Notes: generated by a model not told the origin, from the letters alone. A DNA stretch of 17,389 bases from Pseudomonadota bacterium (GCA_005772945.1 SXIE01000053.1:1-17389); one strand, 5' to 3'; counted from the first letter of the stretch, positions 1 to 8,198 are shown. Translations and numbers: made by a program.

Positions 1-3000
1 CCGATCGCGGCCGTCGCGCAGCGCCCGTCCGGCCCGCAGGCGAGGCACGTCCCCTCGCACGCGCTGTCGCAACAGACTCCGTCCGCGCACGCGCCCGAGG
101 CGCAGTCGCCGTCCGCGCCGCAGGCGGCACCCAGCGCGCGCGGCGCCGCGCATGTATTGTCGATGCACGCCCAACCTTGGGGGCAGCCGAGCAAGGGGTC
201 GCATGCAGCGCCCGCGATCGGCGTGCACGCGCCGCCCGCATCGCACCAGTTGGCACCGTCGCAGCGCCCGAGATTCTGCGCCGCGCGGACGTCCGCGCAG
301 GTGCCATCGGCGCAGCTGCGACACGCCCCCACGCAGCTGGTTTCGCAGCACGTGCCATTCTCGCAGAACCCCGCCGCGCATTCTTCGGGCACCTGGCAGT
401 CGAGCCCCGCGACCGCGGCGCAGGTCCCGGCCGCGCAGATGAAGGACCCGCTGCAGGCGCCATCGGTGATGCCGTCGAGCGTCGAGCAGATTCCGAGCTT
501 GCCCTCGAGCGCGCACGACTGGCATAGGTCCCCGCACCCGCTATTGCAGCAGCGGCCGTCGGCGCAGCTCCCCGAGTCGCACGCGAAGTTGCGCACGCAC
601 ACCGCGCCTCGCGCCTCGCGCAGCCTGCACTCGCCAGGGGTCGCGGCTGCGAGCCCGTTTGCTTGCACGCTCGTGCAATAATAGCCGCTCTGGCAGTGGG
701 CGTCGGCGCTGCACGCCGCGCGACAGGCGACGCCGGCGTCGTCGCAGCGGTAGGCGCTACACGCGGTGAGCGTGGACGTCGGGCACGCCCCGCGGCCGTC
801 GCAGGTCTGCGCCGTCACGTAGGCCGAGCCCACGCAGCGGGCCTGCGAGCACGCGAACGTCGAGGCGCGCAGGGCGCACGCGCCGGCACCGTCGCAGCTG
901 CCGGTCTGGGTGCAGCCGCCGGGGACCTCGGCGCAGTCGTTGGCCGGGTCCTTGCCGACGGGGACCGGCCGACAGCCGCCCTCGCCGTCGCACACATCGC
1001 AGAGGCCGCAGTCCCTCTTCGGATCGGTGTCGGCCGCGACCGCCAGGCACGTCCCGGCGGCCCCGGGCTTGGCGCAGGTCAGGCAGTTTCCGGCGCAGGC
1101 GGTGGCGCAGCAGACGCCGTCCACGCACTGTCCGCTCTCGCACTCGTTAGCCGCCGAGCAGCCGAGGCCTTTCGTGCGAAGCGGCAGACACGTTCCTTGC
1201 ACCGCGTTGCAAAAGTAGCCGGCGGCGCACTGGCGATCGTTCGAGCAGGTGCCCAAGCAGTAGAGCGCCCCAGGGCCGCACGCGAAGTTGCCCTTGCAGG
1301 GCTCGGTCGTCACGCCGAGGCAGCCGCCTTCGCCGTCGCAGGTGCCGGCGGTCGTGAGGCGGCCGTCGATGCACTCCGCTTGGCCGCACGGGGTGTGGGC
1401 CGCGCCGAGTGCGCACGCCCCGAGGCCGTCGCAGGTCCCCGTCGTGCCGCAGCCGCTTTGGGACGGGCAGGCGTCCTTCGGATCGGTCGTGGCCTCGACG
1501 GGCGCGCAGCTCCCGAGCACATCGCACAACGCGCAGGGGCCGCAGTCGCCGCCGGGATCGGTCGCCGCGGGCGCAGGCAAGCAACTCCCCGCGGTGCCAG
1601 GGCCCGCGCAGGTGAAACACGTCTCGGTACACGCGGACTCGCAGCAGACGCCATCGACACAGTGCCCGTGCCAGCACTCGGTGTCGTTCCCGCAGGCCTC
1701 GCCGTTCGATTTCTTCGGGGCGCAGCGGCCGCCGTTCGGCGTCGCGACGCAGGTGTAGTCGGTCGTGCAGTGGCTGTCGTCGGCGCAGCTCGTCATGCAG
1801 TTGTCGGGCGAGTCCAGGCGCTCGGCGCAGCGGTAGCCGTTGCACGCGACGAGCGCGCCCGTTTGGCAACCGCCGTCGGCGTCGCACGTCCCAGCGAGGC
1901 GGAGGCCGCTGCCCTCGCAGCCCGCGGCGCCGCACATGAAGCCGATCGGCGCCGCGTGATCGGCGACGCAGGCGGGTTTTTCGTCGGCGCCGCAGCGGAG
2001 CTTTCCGACGCGACACGGATCGCCTGGATCGACGCACGAGAGCCCGACCGAGAAGCCCTCGTCGGTGCCGCCGTCGCAGTCGTCGTCGAGGCCGTTGCAG
2101 GTCTCGTCGACCCCGGGACCCTCGCAGCGATCGCAGGCATCGCCGATCCCGTCGCGGTCGCTGTCGCGCTGCGCCGGATCGGCCGTCTCGGGGCACAGAT
2201 CGAGCGCGTTCGCGACCCCGTCGCCGTCCTGGTCGGCATCGGGCGTGGCGGGGGGTGTGGCGTCGTCGCGCGGCGGGTGCGCGCAGACCGCGATACACAG
2301 ATCGGTGGTTTGCCAGTCCTCATCGATGCAGCTGGCGTCGGTCGTACAGTCGGGCGCGACCTGCTCGCAGGTGTGCTCGATGCCGCATGCGAAGCCGCTC
2401 CGGCACTCGGCGTTGGTCGCGCACGTTGCGAGGCAGCGCCCGCTGGCCTCGCATGCGTAGCCGCCACAGGCGACCCACGGCAGGGTCACGCAGCCGCCCG
2501 CGTCGTCGCAGGTCGCGGTTGGACGCACGAGCCCGTCCACGCAGGCGAGCGCACGGCAGAGGCTGCCGGCCGCGCGGGGGGTGCTGTCGGCGCAGGTCGT
2601 GCGATCGGGTCCGTCGCACGCGATCGCGCCGTCCCAGCATGCGCCGCCCGGAGCCGTGCACGGCGCGCCGAGTCCGAAGTCCTCGTCGGTCGCGCCGTCG
2701 CAGTCGTCGTCGAAGGCGTTACAGCTCTCGGGTGGGCCCGCGCCGATCGCCTGCGAGTGGTCGTCGCAGTCGCCTGCGATGCGGGTCACAAGCGTGTCGG
2801 TCGGCCCGCACAGGCAGCGTCCGGTCGCCGGATCGCCCAGGCCATCGTGATCGGCGTCGGCGTAGAACGACACGCAGAGGCCCGCGCCCTCTTCGTCGAT
2901 TTGGCCGTCGCAGTCGTCGTCGATCGCGTTGCAGACCTCGGCTGAGGCCACGCAACAATCGCGCGCGCAGGTCCGTCGCGTCTCGTTCAGCAACGTACAC

Positions 3001-4190
3001 GCCGAGCACACGCCGTCACCGCAATAGCCACAATCGATCGGGCAGTTGTGGACCGATTCGTCGCGGAGCGGATCGCAGGCGCAGTCGCCGCAGGTCGGCA
3101 GGCAGTCGCCCGGACAGGCCGCGGGGCCGCCATCGGTGGGCTCGCAGACGTGGTTGCCGCAGACCTGGTGCAGGCAGTCTGCCGCGCAGGTCGAGGGGTT
3201 CTCGCCGGGCTCGCAGAGCTGGTTGCCGCATCCGGCGCCGCAGTCGCTCGCGCACGTGGTCGGGTTCTCGCCGCAGCCGAAGCCGAGGCACACGCCGTCG
3301 CCGCAGCCGGTCGTGCCGTCCTTGGTGCGACAGCAGTCCTCCTTGTTCTCGGCCGGGTTCTCGCCGCATGGCGAGCAGACGCCATCGCCATCGGACGCGC
3401 AGTCGCAGGGGCAGCTCGCGAGCGTCTCGCCGCAGCCGGCGTCGCAATACGCGTCGCCGCAGAAGCAGGCGTCCTCGTCGGTGAGGCCGTCGCAGTCGTC
3501 GTCGACGAGGTTCGGGATCTCGGCGGCCGGCTCGGCGGCGGTGCACGGAGACCAGCTCTTGCTGTCGCAGGTGCGATCGGCCGCGCAGACGCCGTGGGCG
3601 TTCGCCTGATGACAGCGGGTCGGGGCGCCGAGCGCCGCCAGGTACGGGGTGCACGGGCAGAAGCCGCTCGCGTGGACGCAGGCTTTGACGGCCCGCCCGT
3701 CGGCGGTCGTGACCGCGTCGCACAGGTAGCCCTCGGGGCAGTCGGTCGAGGCCTCGCACGCGTTCCCGCAGAAGCTGCCCTGCTGATCGTAGTCGACGCA
3801 GCTCCCGATCCCGCCGGTCCCGATCGCCGCACAATCGACGTCCGCATCGCACGGGCGACACAGCGCCCAGAAGGACGAGACGCAGTAGCTGCGCGGGGCG
3901 CCCGTGCCCGACGCGTCCGCCTCCGGGGGCGTCCAGCAGGACCAGTCGGTCGGGCAGGGGTGGCGCGCGTCGCAGCTCCGGGAGCAGACGGCGCCGCCGA
4001 GATGGGGCACGCAGGCCTTGGCCTCGCAGGTGTCGTCGGTGGTGCACGGTGTGCCGAACGCGCCCTCGGGGCGGGGGAGGGACCGTTGCACGTCGGTGCA
4101 AGCGTTCGCGAGCGCCAGGCCCGCGAGCAGCGCGAACGCGCTCCCGACGCCGCTCGGAGCGCCCGGCCTCCGTATCAATGTGTTCGCCAT
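1..4190 (-). CDS. Cysteine-rich surface lipoprotein with MopE-type and thrombospondin-3 metal-binding motifs (C-terminus outside window)
   Basis: The frame is open from an ATG at 4190 to the window edge (1396 codons) and lacks its C-terminus. The N-terminus is a lipoprotein signal: a hydrophobic stretch ending LALANAC, with Cys31 as the likely lipidated residue. About four DDDCDGxxDE motifs follow (near residues 229, 423, 494 and 701), the signature of MopE-type putative metal-binding repeats. Seven modules of the form CGDGxC...GENxxxCxxDC lie at about 237-397. A thrombospondin type-3 calcium motif (DQDGDG...DSDRDG) lies at about 650-689. The rest is tandem Cys modules of the CVDGVCC and GTCDGxGxC type. 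A purine-rich GGGGGAA lies just before the start. Such proteins are common on myxobacterial surfaces, where roles in adhesion or metal binding are usually only inferred. A C-terminal sorting signal may lie beyond the edge. The role is unknown; the coding call is firm because codon bias is consistent throughout. Confidence 0.9.
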   Translation of the reverse strand, partial: MANTLIRRPGAPSGVGSAFALLAGLALANACTDVQRSLPRPEGAFGTPCTTDDTCEAKACVPHLGGAVCSRSCDARHPCPTDWSCWTPPEADASGTGAPRSYCVSSFWALCRPCDADVDCAAIGTGGIGSCVDYDQQGSFCGNACEASTDCPEGYLCDAVTTADGRAVKACVHASGFCPCTPYLAALGAPTRCHQANAHGVCAADRTCDSKSWSPCTAAEPAAEIPNLVDDDCDGLTDEDACFCGDAYCDAGCGETLASCPCDCASDGDGVCSPCGENPAENKEDCCRTKDGTTGCGDGVCLGFGCGENPTTCASDCGAGCGNQLCEPGENPSTCAADCLHQVCGNHVCEPTDGGPAACPGDCLPTCGDCACDPLRDESVHNCPIDCGYCGDGVCSACTLLNETRRTCARDCCVASAEVCNAIDDDCDGQIDEEGAGLCVSFYADADHDGLGDPATGRCLCGPTDTLVTRIAGDCDDHSQAIGAGPPESCNAFDDDCDGATDEDFGLGAPCTAPGGACWDGAIACDGPDRTTCADSTPRAAGSLCRALACVDGLVRPTATCDDAGGCVTLPWVACGGYACEASGRCLATCATNAECRSGFACGIEHTCEQVAPDCTTDASCIDEDWQTTDLCIAVCAHPPRDDATPPATPDADQDGDGVANALDLCPETADPAQRDSDRDGIGDACDRCEGPGVDETCNGLDDDCDGGTDEGFSVGLSCVDPGDPCRVGKLRCGADEKPACVADHAAPIGFMCGAAGCEGSGLRLAGTCDADGGCQTGALVACNGYRCAERLDSPDNCMTSCADDSHCTTDYTCVATPNGGRCAPKKSNGEACGNDTECWHGHCVDGVCCESACTETCFTCAGPGTAGSCLPAPAATDPGGDCGPCALCDVLGSCAPVEATTDPKDACPSQSGCGTTGTCDGLGACALGAAHTPCGQAECIDGRLTTAGTCDGEGGCLGVTTEPCKGNFACGPGALYCLGTCSNDRQCAAGYFCNAVQGTCLPLRTKGLGCSAANECESGQCVDGVCCATACAGNCLTCAKPGAAGTCLAVAADTDPKRDCGLCDVCDGEGGCRPVPVGKDPANDCAEVPGGCTQTGSCDGAGACALRASTFACSQARCVGSAYVTAQTCDGRGACPTSTLTACSAYRCDDAGVACRAACSADAHCQSGYYCTSVQANGLAAATPGECRLREARGAVCVRNFACDSGSCADGRCCNSGCGDLCQSCALEGKLGICSTLDGITDGACSGSFICAAGTCAAVAGLDCQVPEECAAGFCENGTCCETSCVGACRSCADGTCADVRAAQNLGRCDGANWCDAGGACTPIAGAACDPLLGCPQGWACIDNTCAAPRALGAACGADGDCASGACADGVCCDSACEGTCLACGPDGRCATAAI

Positions 4191-4310
4191 GGTTCCCCCG
4201 GAGGCGGCGTGCGCAGTGAACGCGGACGGGCGTTCGTGTGCACGGCATGCCACAGGCTAGCGGACGATCGCGAACGACGCCAGGAGGCCCCGTCGCGCTG
4301 TCGCGCGCAT

Positions 4311-4339
4311 CCCGAGCGGTCCCTTCCGGACCGCCCGGG
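4311..4339. other. Strong intergenic stem-loop between the VIT-VWA gene and the Cys-rich lipoprotein gene
   Basis: Two 12-base arms (cccgagcggtcc and ggaccgcccggg) flank a 5-base loop; 11 pairs are Watson-Crick and one is a G-T wobble. It lies 39 bp beyond the VIT-VWA stop codon and 121 bp before the next start. No T-tract follows on the minus strand, so it is not a canonical intrinsic terminator. It may stabilise the upstream mRNA 3' end or act as a weak terminator. It shares the string gagcggtccc with the palindromic insert in the aldo-keto reductase gene, which hints at a repeat family. The remaining bases of this 187-bp gap show only a weak -10-like TAGCCT (minus strand, 4254-4259). Confidence 0.55.
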
Positions 4340-4377
4340 GCGTCGTCGGAGTTTCTTTGCGCCGCTTCGCGAGACGC

Positions 4378-6957
4378 TCAGATCCCGAGCTCGCGTCGCA
4401 GGCCCGCCACGTCGAGCGGGGCCTGGGCGCTCGCGAGATACCCCGCGGCTTTCGTCGCTGCGGCGCGCCATTCATCGGCCTGAGCGCTCGCTGCGGTCTC
4501 GAGATAGGCCAGCGCGCAGAGGGTCCACGCGACGTCCGCGCCGATCCGCGCCGCCACCGCGTCGAAGGTCGGACGCCGCGCTCCGAGCCAGGCCGTGAGC
4601 GCGTTCGAGGCCGGGAAGTGCCCGTCTGCCGCCTGCGTGAGCAGCACGTCGTAGAGGTTGTTCGTGCCGGGCGCGCCGGGCGTGCCGGCCGTCTCCTCGG
4701 CCAGCGCGCACTCGGCGAACGTCTCGCGGTCGGCCGTCGAGAGGAGCGCCTTGGCCTTCTGCTTCAGCTGCGCGAGCAGACCGCCGGCGGCGCCAGACAC
4801 CGCGTCTTTGGCGGGCGCGGGCGTCGAGGCGGGCGCGTAGCCCGGTGCCGACCGGGCGCGAACGAGCGCGGGCTCCATCGGTGCCGGGGTCTTGGGAGCC
4901 GGCGCCGGCGGCGCGAACGAGGGTGGGGGCGGCGCGGCGACGCCCGCCATCGTCTTTCTTGTTCCGAACATCATGTTGACGCTGCCGCCCCTTGCAATGC
5001 CGGCCTGGGTGGTCGTCGGGACGCCCGTCGGGATGCCGCTTCCGGCCGCGGTGCCGCCCCAGCCGGCCGTCAGCGCGATCGGGACCTTGCGCAGCTCGGC
5101 GGCCTCGCGGGTTCGCGCGTCGGCCGCGCGCAGCTCGACCGCCACGTAGCTGGTGACGCTCGAGAGGAGGCCGTAGCGTTTGCCGAGCTCGACCAGCTGG
5201 CGCTCGCGCGGGCTCGTGCGCTGGGTGGCGCGGGCCTGCGCCGAGCCGGCGCGCTCGGGCTCGTTCTCGAGCTCGCGGATCCGGCTCCGTGCCCACATCG
5301 CCGGGATGGGCCCGAGGCCACTCGCGAAGGCCCGGCATGGGTCCGCCTCCGACCCCGTAGCCGGGCTGCCCGCGAGAGGATGGTGGGCCGGACGCGCGCG
5401 CTCGAGGTCGATCGGGACCTCCCAGGCCAGGCCGCCGCCTCTGAGCACGACCCGCTGCGCAGCGCCGCTCTCGACGCGCGCCCAGACGCAGAGCGGGTCA
5501 CCTTCGAAGATCGGTGGCACGACCGCGGGCGATTGCGTCACCACGAGACCGCCCCAATCGATCGTCACGCCCGCCAGGGTCGGGGTGCGCAGGCGTCCGA
5601 ATTGCCGCAGGACCTTGGGCTCGATGCGCTCGCCGGGGACGATCATCTCGACCTGACCGCGCGTGACGCGGGCGAGCTCGCGGACCAGGTGCTCGGAGAC
5701 GCCGGCCCCGATCCCGAAACTGAAGATGCGCGCGCGCTCGGCGTGGGTCGACGCGTGCGCGATGGTCTCGGCTTCGTTGCTGACCTGGCCGTCGGTGAGG
5801 ATGAGGATCTGGCGCGGCCGCAGCGCGTCGGTCGGTCGCCCGGTGACCGATGCGAGGGCCGGTAGGATCTCGGTGCCGCCCATGTTCGCGTCGGTCGCGG
5901 CGAGGTGGCGGACGGCGCGCTCGAGGGTCGCCGAGGTGAACCCCTCGGCGCGTCCGAAGAGCGCCTGGTGGGTCGAGCCGAAGTTGACGATGTCGAAGGT
6001 GTCACGTTCCCCGAGCGTGCGGATGCAGAGTTCGAGGGCGCGGCGCGCCTGGGCGATCGAGTCGCCCTGCATCGAGCCCGAGCAGTCGACGACGAAGATG
6101 ACCTCGTGGCCGCTGTCGACTTTCGGGGCGCTCGGGACGAACTCGACCTGGACGAAGCGCTGGCCGGTCGCATCGCAGGCGACGATGGCCTCGGGGCGGC
6201 TCGGGGCCTCGGGCTCGATGAGGAGGACCAGATCGCGATCGAGGGCAGTCAGCTCGCGCGCGAGTCGAACCTCGGCGCCGTCGGCGAGCCAGGTCAGATC
6301 GATCGGGTGGGTCGGCGAGGCGACGCGGCGCGGGCGGCCGCCCTCGAGGCGCAAGAGGAGCTCGAGCCCGTATGGGACCTCGGCCGCGCGCACTGGATTT
6401 ACGCGCTCGCCGTCGGGCTCGCCGATCTGATTCTTCGGGGTGCTCGCGGGGACGTAACGCGGCGAGACGGTGGTCGGGAGCTGGAAGCGAATGGCCTCGC
6501 CCTCTCGCTCGAGGCGAAGCGCCCAACGCAAGGTGATGCCGACGGTCTGGCCGGGCGGGAGGTTGCCGACCGAGACGGTGAAGATGTTCGGGCGCTCGCT
6601 ATCGAGGAGGTACGCGCCGTGACCCTCGGCCATGGCGTCGTCGTAGAGCTCGAAGGCGCGCTCGCGCTCCTCGACGCGGCCTTCGACGATGCGGTCGCCG
6701 ATGGTCGCGGTGAAGCCGGTGACGGCCGCGTCGCTCGGCAGCGGGAAGACATAGACGGCCTCGATCGGGCGCGCCTCGATGTTGCGGAAGCGCTGCGTCA
6801 GCGTGACCTCGGCCGAGGCGCCGACGATGCGGCCGGTGACGGCGACGTGCTCGAGCGGGATCGGCGTCGGGGCTTGGGCGGGGTGGTCGCCGGGGGGCAT
6901 GGGGTGGATGGGGTGGACGCGGCAGAGGCCGATCGATAGGGACGCCGTCATGGTCAT
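4378..6957 (-). CDS. VIT domain and von Willebrand factor A domain protein
   Basis: 859 residues. An N-terminal VIT domain (about 30-160, with TQRFRNIEARPIEAVYVFPL) is followed by a von Willebrand A domain (about 283-440). The metal-ion-dependent adhesion site is intact: DCSGS at 291-295, Thr362 in MGGTEI and Asp389 in LTDG. Then comes a beta-rich region, a conserved-looking helix (RIRELENEPE, about 559-568), a Pro/Ala/Gly-rich linker (about 630-720) and a helical C-terminal region (about 725-859). There is no signal peptide or obvious membrane segment, so it is probably cytoplasmic or exported by another route. This resembles bacterial inter-alpha-trypsin-inhibitor-like proteins, whose ligand is generally unknown. 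Its ATG overlaps the upstream MerR-type gene by 4 bp (ATGA), indicating translational coupling and shared control. Residues 528-546 are encoded by a palindromic repeat also found inside the regulator gene. Confidence 0.93.
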   Translation of the reverse strand: MTMTASLSIGLCRVHPIHPMPPGDHPAQAPTPIPLEHVAVTGRIVGASAEVTLTQRFRNIEARPIEAVYVFPLPSDAAVTGFTATIGDRIVEGRVEERERAFELYDDAMAEGHGAYLLDSERPNIFTVSVGNLPPGQTVGITLRWALRLEREGEAIRFQLPTTVSPRYVPASTPKNQIGEPDGERVNPVRAAEVPYGLELLLRLEGGRPRRVASPTHPIDLTWLADGAEVRLARELTALDRDLVLLIEPEAPSRPEAIVACDATGQRFVQVEFVPSAPKVDSGHEVIFVVDCSGSMQGDSIAQARRALELCIRTLGERDTFDIVNFGSTHQALFGRAEGFTSATLERAVRHLAATDANMGGTEILPALASVTGRPTDALRPRQILILTDGQVSNEAETIAHASTHAERARIFSFGIGAGVSEHLVRELARVTRGQVEMIVPGERIEPKVLRQFGRLRTPTLAGVTIDWGGLVVTQSPAVVPPIFEGDPLCVWARVESGAAQRVVLRGGGLAWEVPIDLERARPAHHPLAGSPATGSEADPCRAFASGLGPIPAMWARSRIRELENEPERAGSAQARATQRTSPRERQLVELGKRYGLLSSVTSYVAVELRAADARTREAAELRKVPIALTAGWGGTAAGSGIPTGVPTTTQAGIARGGSVNMMFGTRKTMAGVAAPPPPSFAPPAPAPKTPAPMEPALVRARSAPGYAPASTPAPAKDAVSGAAGGLLAQLKQKAKALLSTADRETFAECALAEETAGTPGAPGTNNLYDVLLTQAADGHFPASNALTAWLGARRPTFDAVAARIGADVAWTLCALAYLETAASAQADEWRAAATKAAGYLASAQAPLDVAGLRRELGI
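5321..5376. repeat. Palindromic element copy A, in-frame inside the VIT-VWA gene
   Basis: Left arm ctcgcgaaggcccggc and right arm gccgggctgcccgcgag are imperfect inverted repeats around a 23-bp spacer. Fifteen bases of the left arm and all 17 of the right arm recur exactly in copy B at 7409-7459, but the spacers differ. It encodes residues 528-546 (LAGSPATG...CRAFA), between the end of the beta-rich region and the RIREL helix, where an insertion should be tolerated. The right arm is read here as LAGSP but as PRGQPG in copy B, so selection on DNA or RNA sequence rather than protein is likely. Confidence 0.8.
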
Positions 6958-7496
6958 TCTCCGTCTTGGCGAGGGTTGGGCGTGGAGTCGGTGAGGTGTT
7001 CGAGCGCCGCGGCGAGCGCGTGGGCGAGCTTGGCCGGCGGGAAGCGATGCAGCTGGTCCTCGCGCACCTGGAGCTCGAGGCCATCGGCGACCTCGACGCG
7101 GAGCCAGCGCCCGACGGGCCGGGCGCTCAGGTCGGGTGCCTCGCTGGCGCGCGCGGCGTCGAGGTCCTGTGACGCGGTGCCAGCGAGTCCGAGCCGCTGC
7201 GCGATCGCGGTGAGCGAGACGCCCTCCTCTTGAAGGCGCTTGAGGGTCAGGAGCGTGGCGAGGTGGTCGGCCGTGTAGAAGCTGCCGCGCCCGCCGCCTT
7301 CGGGCGACGGGAGGAGCCCACGCTGGACGTAGAAGCGGACCGCGCGCCGCGAGACGCCGGCCTGGTCCGCGAGCTCGCCGATGGCGAAGCGCGATGCCTC
7401 GGGATCGTTCGCGAAGGCCCGGCTCGGGCCGTCAGGGCCGTTGCCGGGCTGCCCGCGAGGCTCGGCGGTGGGCGGTGGCTGGGTGTCGCGCGTCAT
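6954..7496 (-). CDS. MerR-type helix-turn-helix transcriptional regulator
   Basis: 180 residues from the ATG at 7496; an in-frame GTG at 7514 would add six residues. A MerR-type winged helix-turn-helix spans about residues 37-105 (FAIGELADQAGVSRRAVRFY, then a QRGLLP turn and a YTADHLATL helix). About 75 C-terminal residues contain no Cys cluster, so a metal-sensing role is not supported. The N-terminal 35 residues are Pro/Gly-rich and largely encoded by palindromic element copy B. I prefer 7496 because a promoter at 7503-7532 would start transcription on that ATG, giving a leaderless message; neither candidate start has a ribosome-binding site. It overlaps the VIT-VWA gene by 4 bp and probably controls this two-gene operon. 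The effector is unknown. Confidence 0.9.
   Translation of the reverse strand: MTRDTQPPPTAEPRGQPGNGPDGPSRAFANDPEASRFAIGELADQAGVSRRAVRFYVQRGLLPSPEGGGRGSFYTADHLATLLTLKRLQEEGVSLTAIAQRLGLAGTASQDLDAARASEAPDLSARPVGRWLRVEVADGLELQVREDQLHRFPPAKLAHALAAALEHLTDSTPNPRQDGE
7409..7459. repeat. Palindromic element copy B, in-frame inside the MerR-type gene
   Basis: tcgcgaaggcccggc and gccgggctgcccgcgag flank a 19-bp spacer. Both arms match copy A (5321-5376) exactly over 15 and 17 bases. It encodes PRGQPGNGPDGPSRAFA in the N-terminal tail ahead of the DNA-binding domain. The right arm is in a different reading frame from copy A, while the left arm is in the same frame (RAFA) because the spacers differ by 4 bp. 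Confidence 0.8.
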
Positions 7497-7502
7497 GGGC
7501 GA

Positions 7503-7539
7503 ACAATACGACACCTAGGATGTCGCATTCAAGTGTCGT
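7503..7539 (-). promoter_or_regulatory. Predicted promoter with dyad operator for the MerR/VIT-VWA operon
   Basis: On the minus strand a -35-like TTGAAT (7532-7527) and a -10-like TATTGT (7508-7503) are separated by 18 bp. The arms acgacac (7508-7514) and gtgtcgt (7533-7539) form a perfect 7-bp dyad spanning the promoter, and flanking GAACA/TGTTC extends it with a 2-base offset. MerR-family regulators typically bind dyads within long promoter spacers, so this is a plausible autoregulatory operator. The predicted start of transcription, seven bases past the -10, falls on the A of the ATG at 7496. Confidence 0.5.
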
Positions 7540-7554
7540 GTTCACGCGAACAAC

Positions 7555-7586
7555 AAAAAAGGCCGCGGACGTGCTGTCGGCGGCCT
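7555..7586 (-). terminator. Rho-independent terminator, minus strand
   Basis: On the minus strand a perfect 7-bp stem (AGGCCGC / GCGGCCT) encloses a 13-base loop that can add a GAC/GTC pairing. It is followed directly by TTTTTT. It would end transcripts arriving from the small secreted-protein gene (stop codon near 7831) before the MerR promoter begins. Confidence 0.7.
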
Positions 7587-7830
7587 CGCGAACGCGATCG
7601 CGCATGCGCGCGAAGAAAGATCTCGGATCCGGCTTCCCGAATGCCGAACAGTACTCGTGCTGGGGAAGCGCTGGAGCTCGGAAGCGGAGGACCGCGAGGT
7701 CGAACGCCATGGGATCGCGCTGACCGTCACCCCCGGCTTCTCTATGAAGGATGCGTCGACCCGCCGGGCCGACGAGGCGTCTCCGCGAGGGGCGAAGGCC
7801 TCGCCGTGCGCTTGGCCGGCGGGGTCGCGC
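7587..7830. other. Intergenic region with a possible decayed coding fragment
   Basis: No convincing gene lies here. On the minus strand, from an ATG at 7710 to about 7550, one frame keeps codon-like third-position G/C bias for about 50 codons (MAFDLAVLRFRAP... GKPDPRSFFARMRD). It then runs through the terminator hairpin and into the MerR promoter, which argues against an intact gene. I do not recognise the sequence; it may be a gene remnant. Confidence 0.3.
7758..7826. other. Long imperfect inverted repeat just downstream of the small secreted-protein gene
   Basis: Outer arms gacccgccgggcc and ggccggcggggtc pair apart from two single-base bulges. Inner segments cgaggc and gcctcg can extend the structure. 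It begins 4 bases beyond the stop codon of the minus-strand gene at 7831. It could be a 3' stabilising structure or a degenerate member of the window's palindromic repeats, since it contains gcgaaggcc. No T-tract follows. Confidence 0.4.
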
Positions 7831-8148
7831 TCAGAACTTGAAGACGACCAGCGGGATGCCGGGGATGTCCGCCATGAGGCGCGGCGTGGTCGCGGCGGGG
7901 GCGGGCTCGAGCGCGTCGCCGTCGAAGCGGACGCCGAAGCCGTGACCCATGCTGGGGACGCCGGGGAACACCAGCGGGCTGGTCGTGGCAGGGGCGGGGA
8001 GGATTCGGATCCAGCCGTTGTCCTTGCCCGGCGCCGGCGGCTCGATGATGCGGCGCTCCTGGGTGGCCGGCGCGCCGGACTCGGCGTGGGCGAGGGTCGG
8101 GGCGGCGATCGAAGCGGCGACGAGCGCGAGGGCGGCGATGCGGTTCAT
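7831..8148 (-). CDS. Small secreted protein of unknown function
   Basis: 105 residues. A clear type I signal peptide (MNRIAALALVAASIAAPTLA, then HA|ES) is cleaved after about residue 22. The mature part is Pro/Ala-rich and ends in hydrophobic PGIPLVVFKF. No cysteines, repeats or known domain are visible. A GGAG sits seven bases before the ATG, supporting the start. It lies 202 bp downstream of the aldo-keto reductase fusion gene and is probably a separate unit, ending at the terminator at 7555-7586. It is likely periplasmic or secreted; I do not recognise a family. Confidence 0.75.
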   Translation of the reverse strand: MNRIAALALVAASIAAPTLAHAESGAPATQERRIIEPPAPGKDNGWIRILPAPATTSPLVFPGVPSMGHGFGVRFDGDALEPAPAATTPRLMADIPGIPLVVFKF

Positions 8149-8198
8149 GGTCGGTCTCCGTGGTCAGGTGATCGGGAGACGGGCACCTCGCGGCTGTT

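Noticed and set aside
663..2945. 760-residue plus-strand open frame
   Set aside because: It is antisense to the Cys-rich lipoprotein; its Ala/Arg/Gly-rich product without domains is a GC-rich shadow.
2071..3504. Recurring ccgtcgcagtcgtcgtcg at 2071, 2695, 2905 and 3487 as a DNA repeat
   Set aside because: Each copy encodes the DDDCDG metal-binding motif in the same frame; protein constraint explains it.
7432..7710. 92-residue minus-strand gene
   Set aside because: It would read through a clear terminator, the MerR promoter and the MerR start in another frame; at most its first 50 codons are a remnant.
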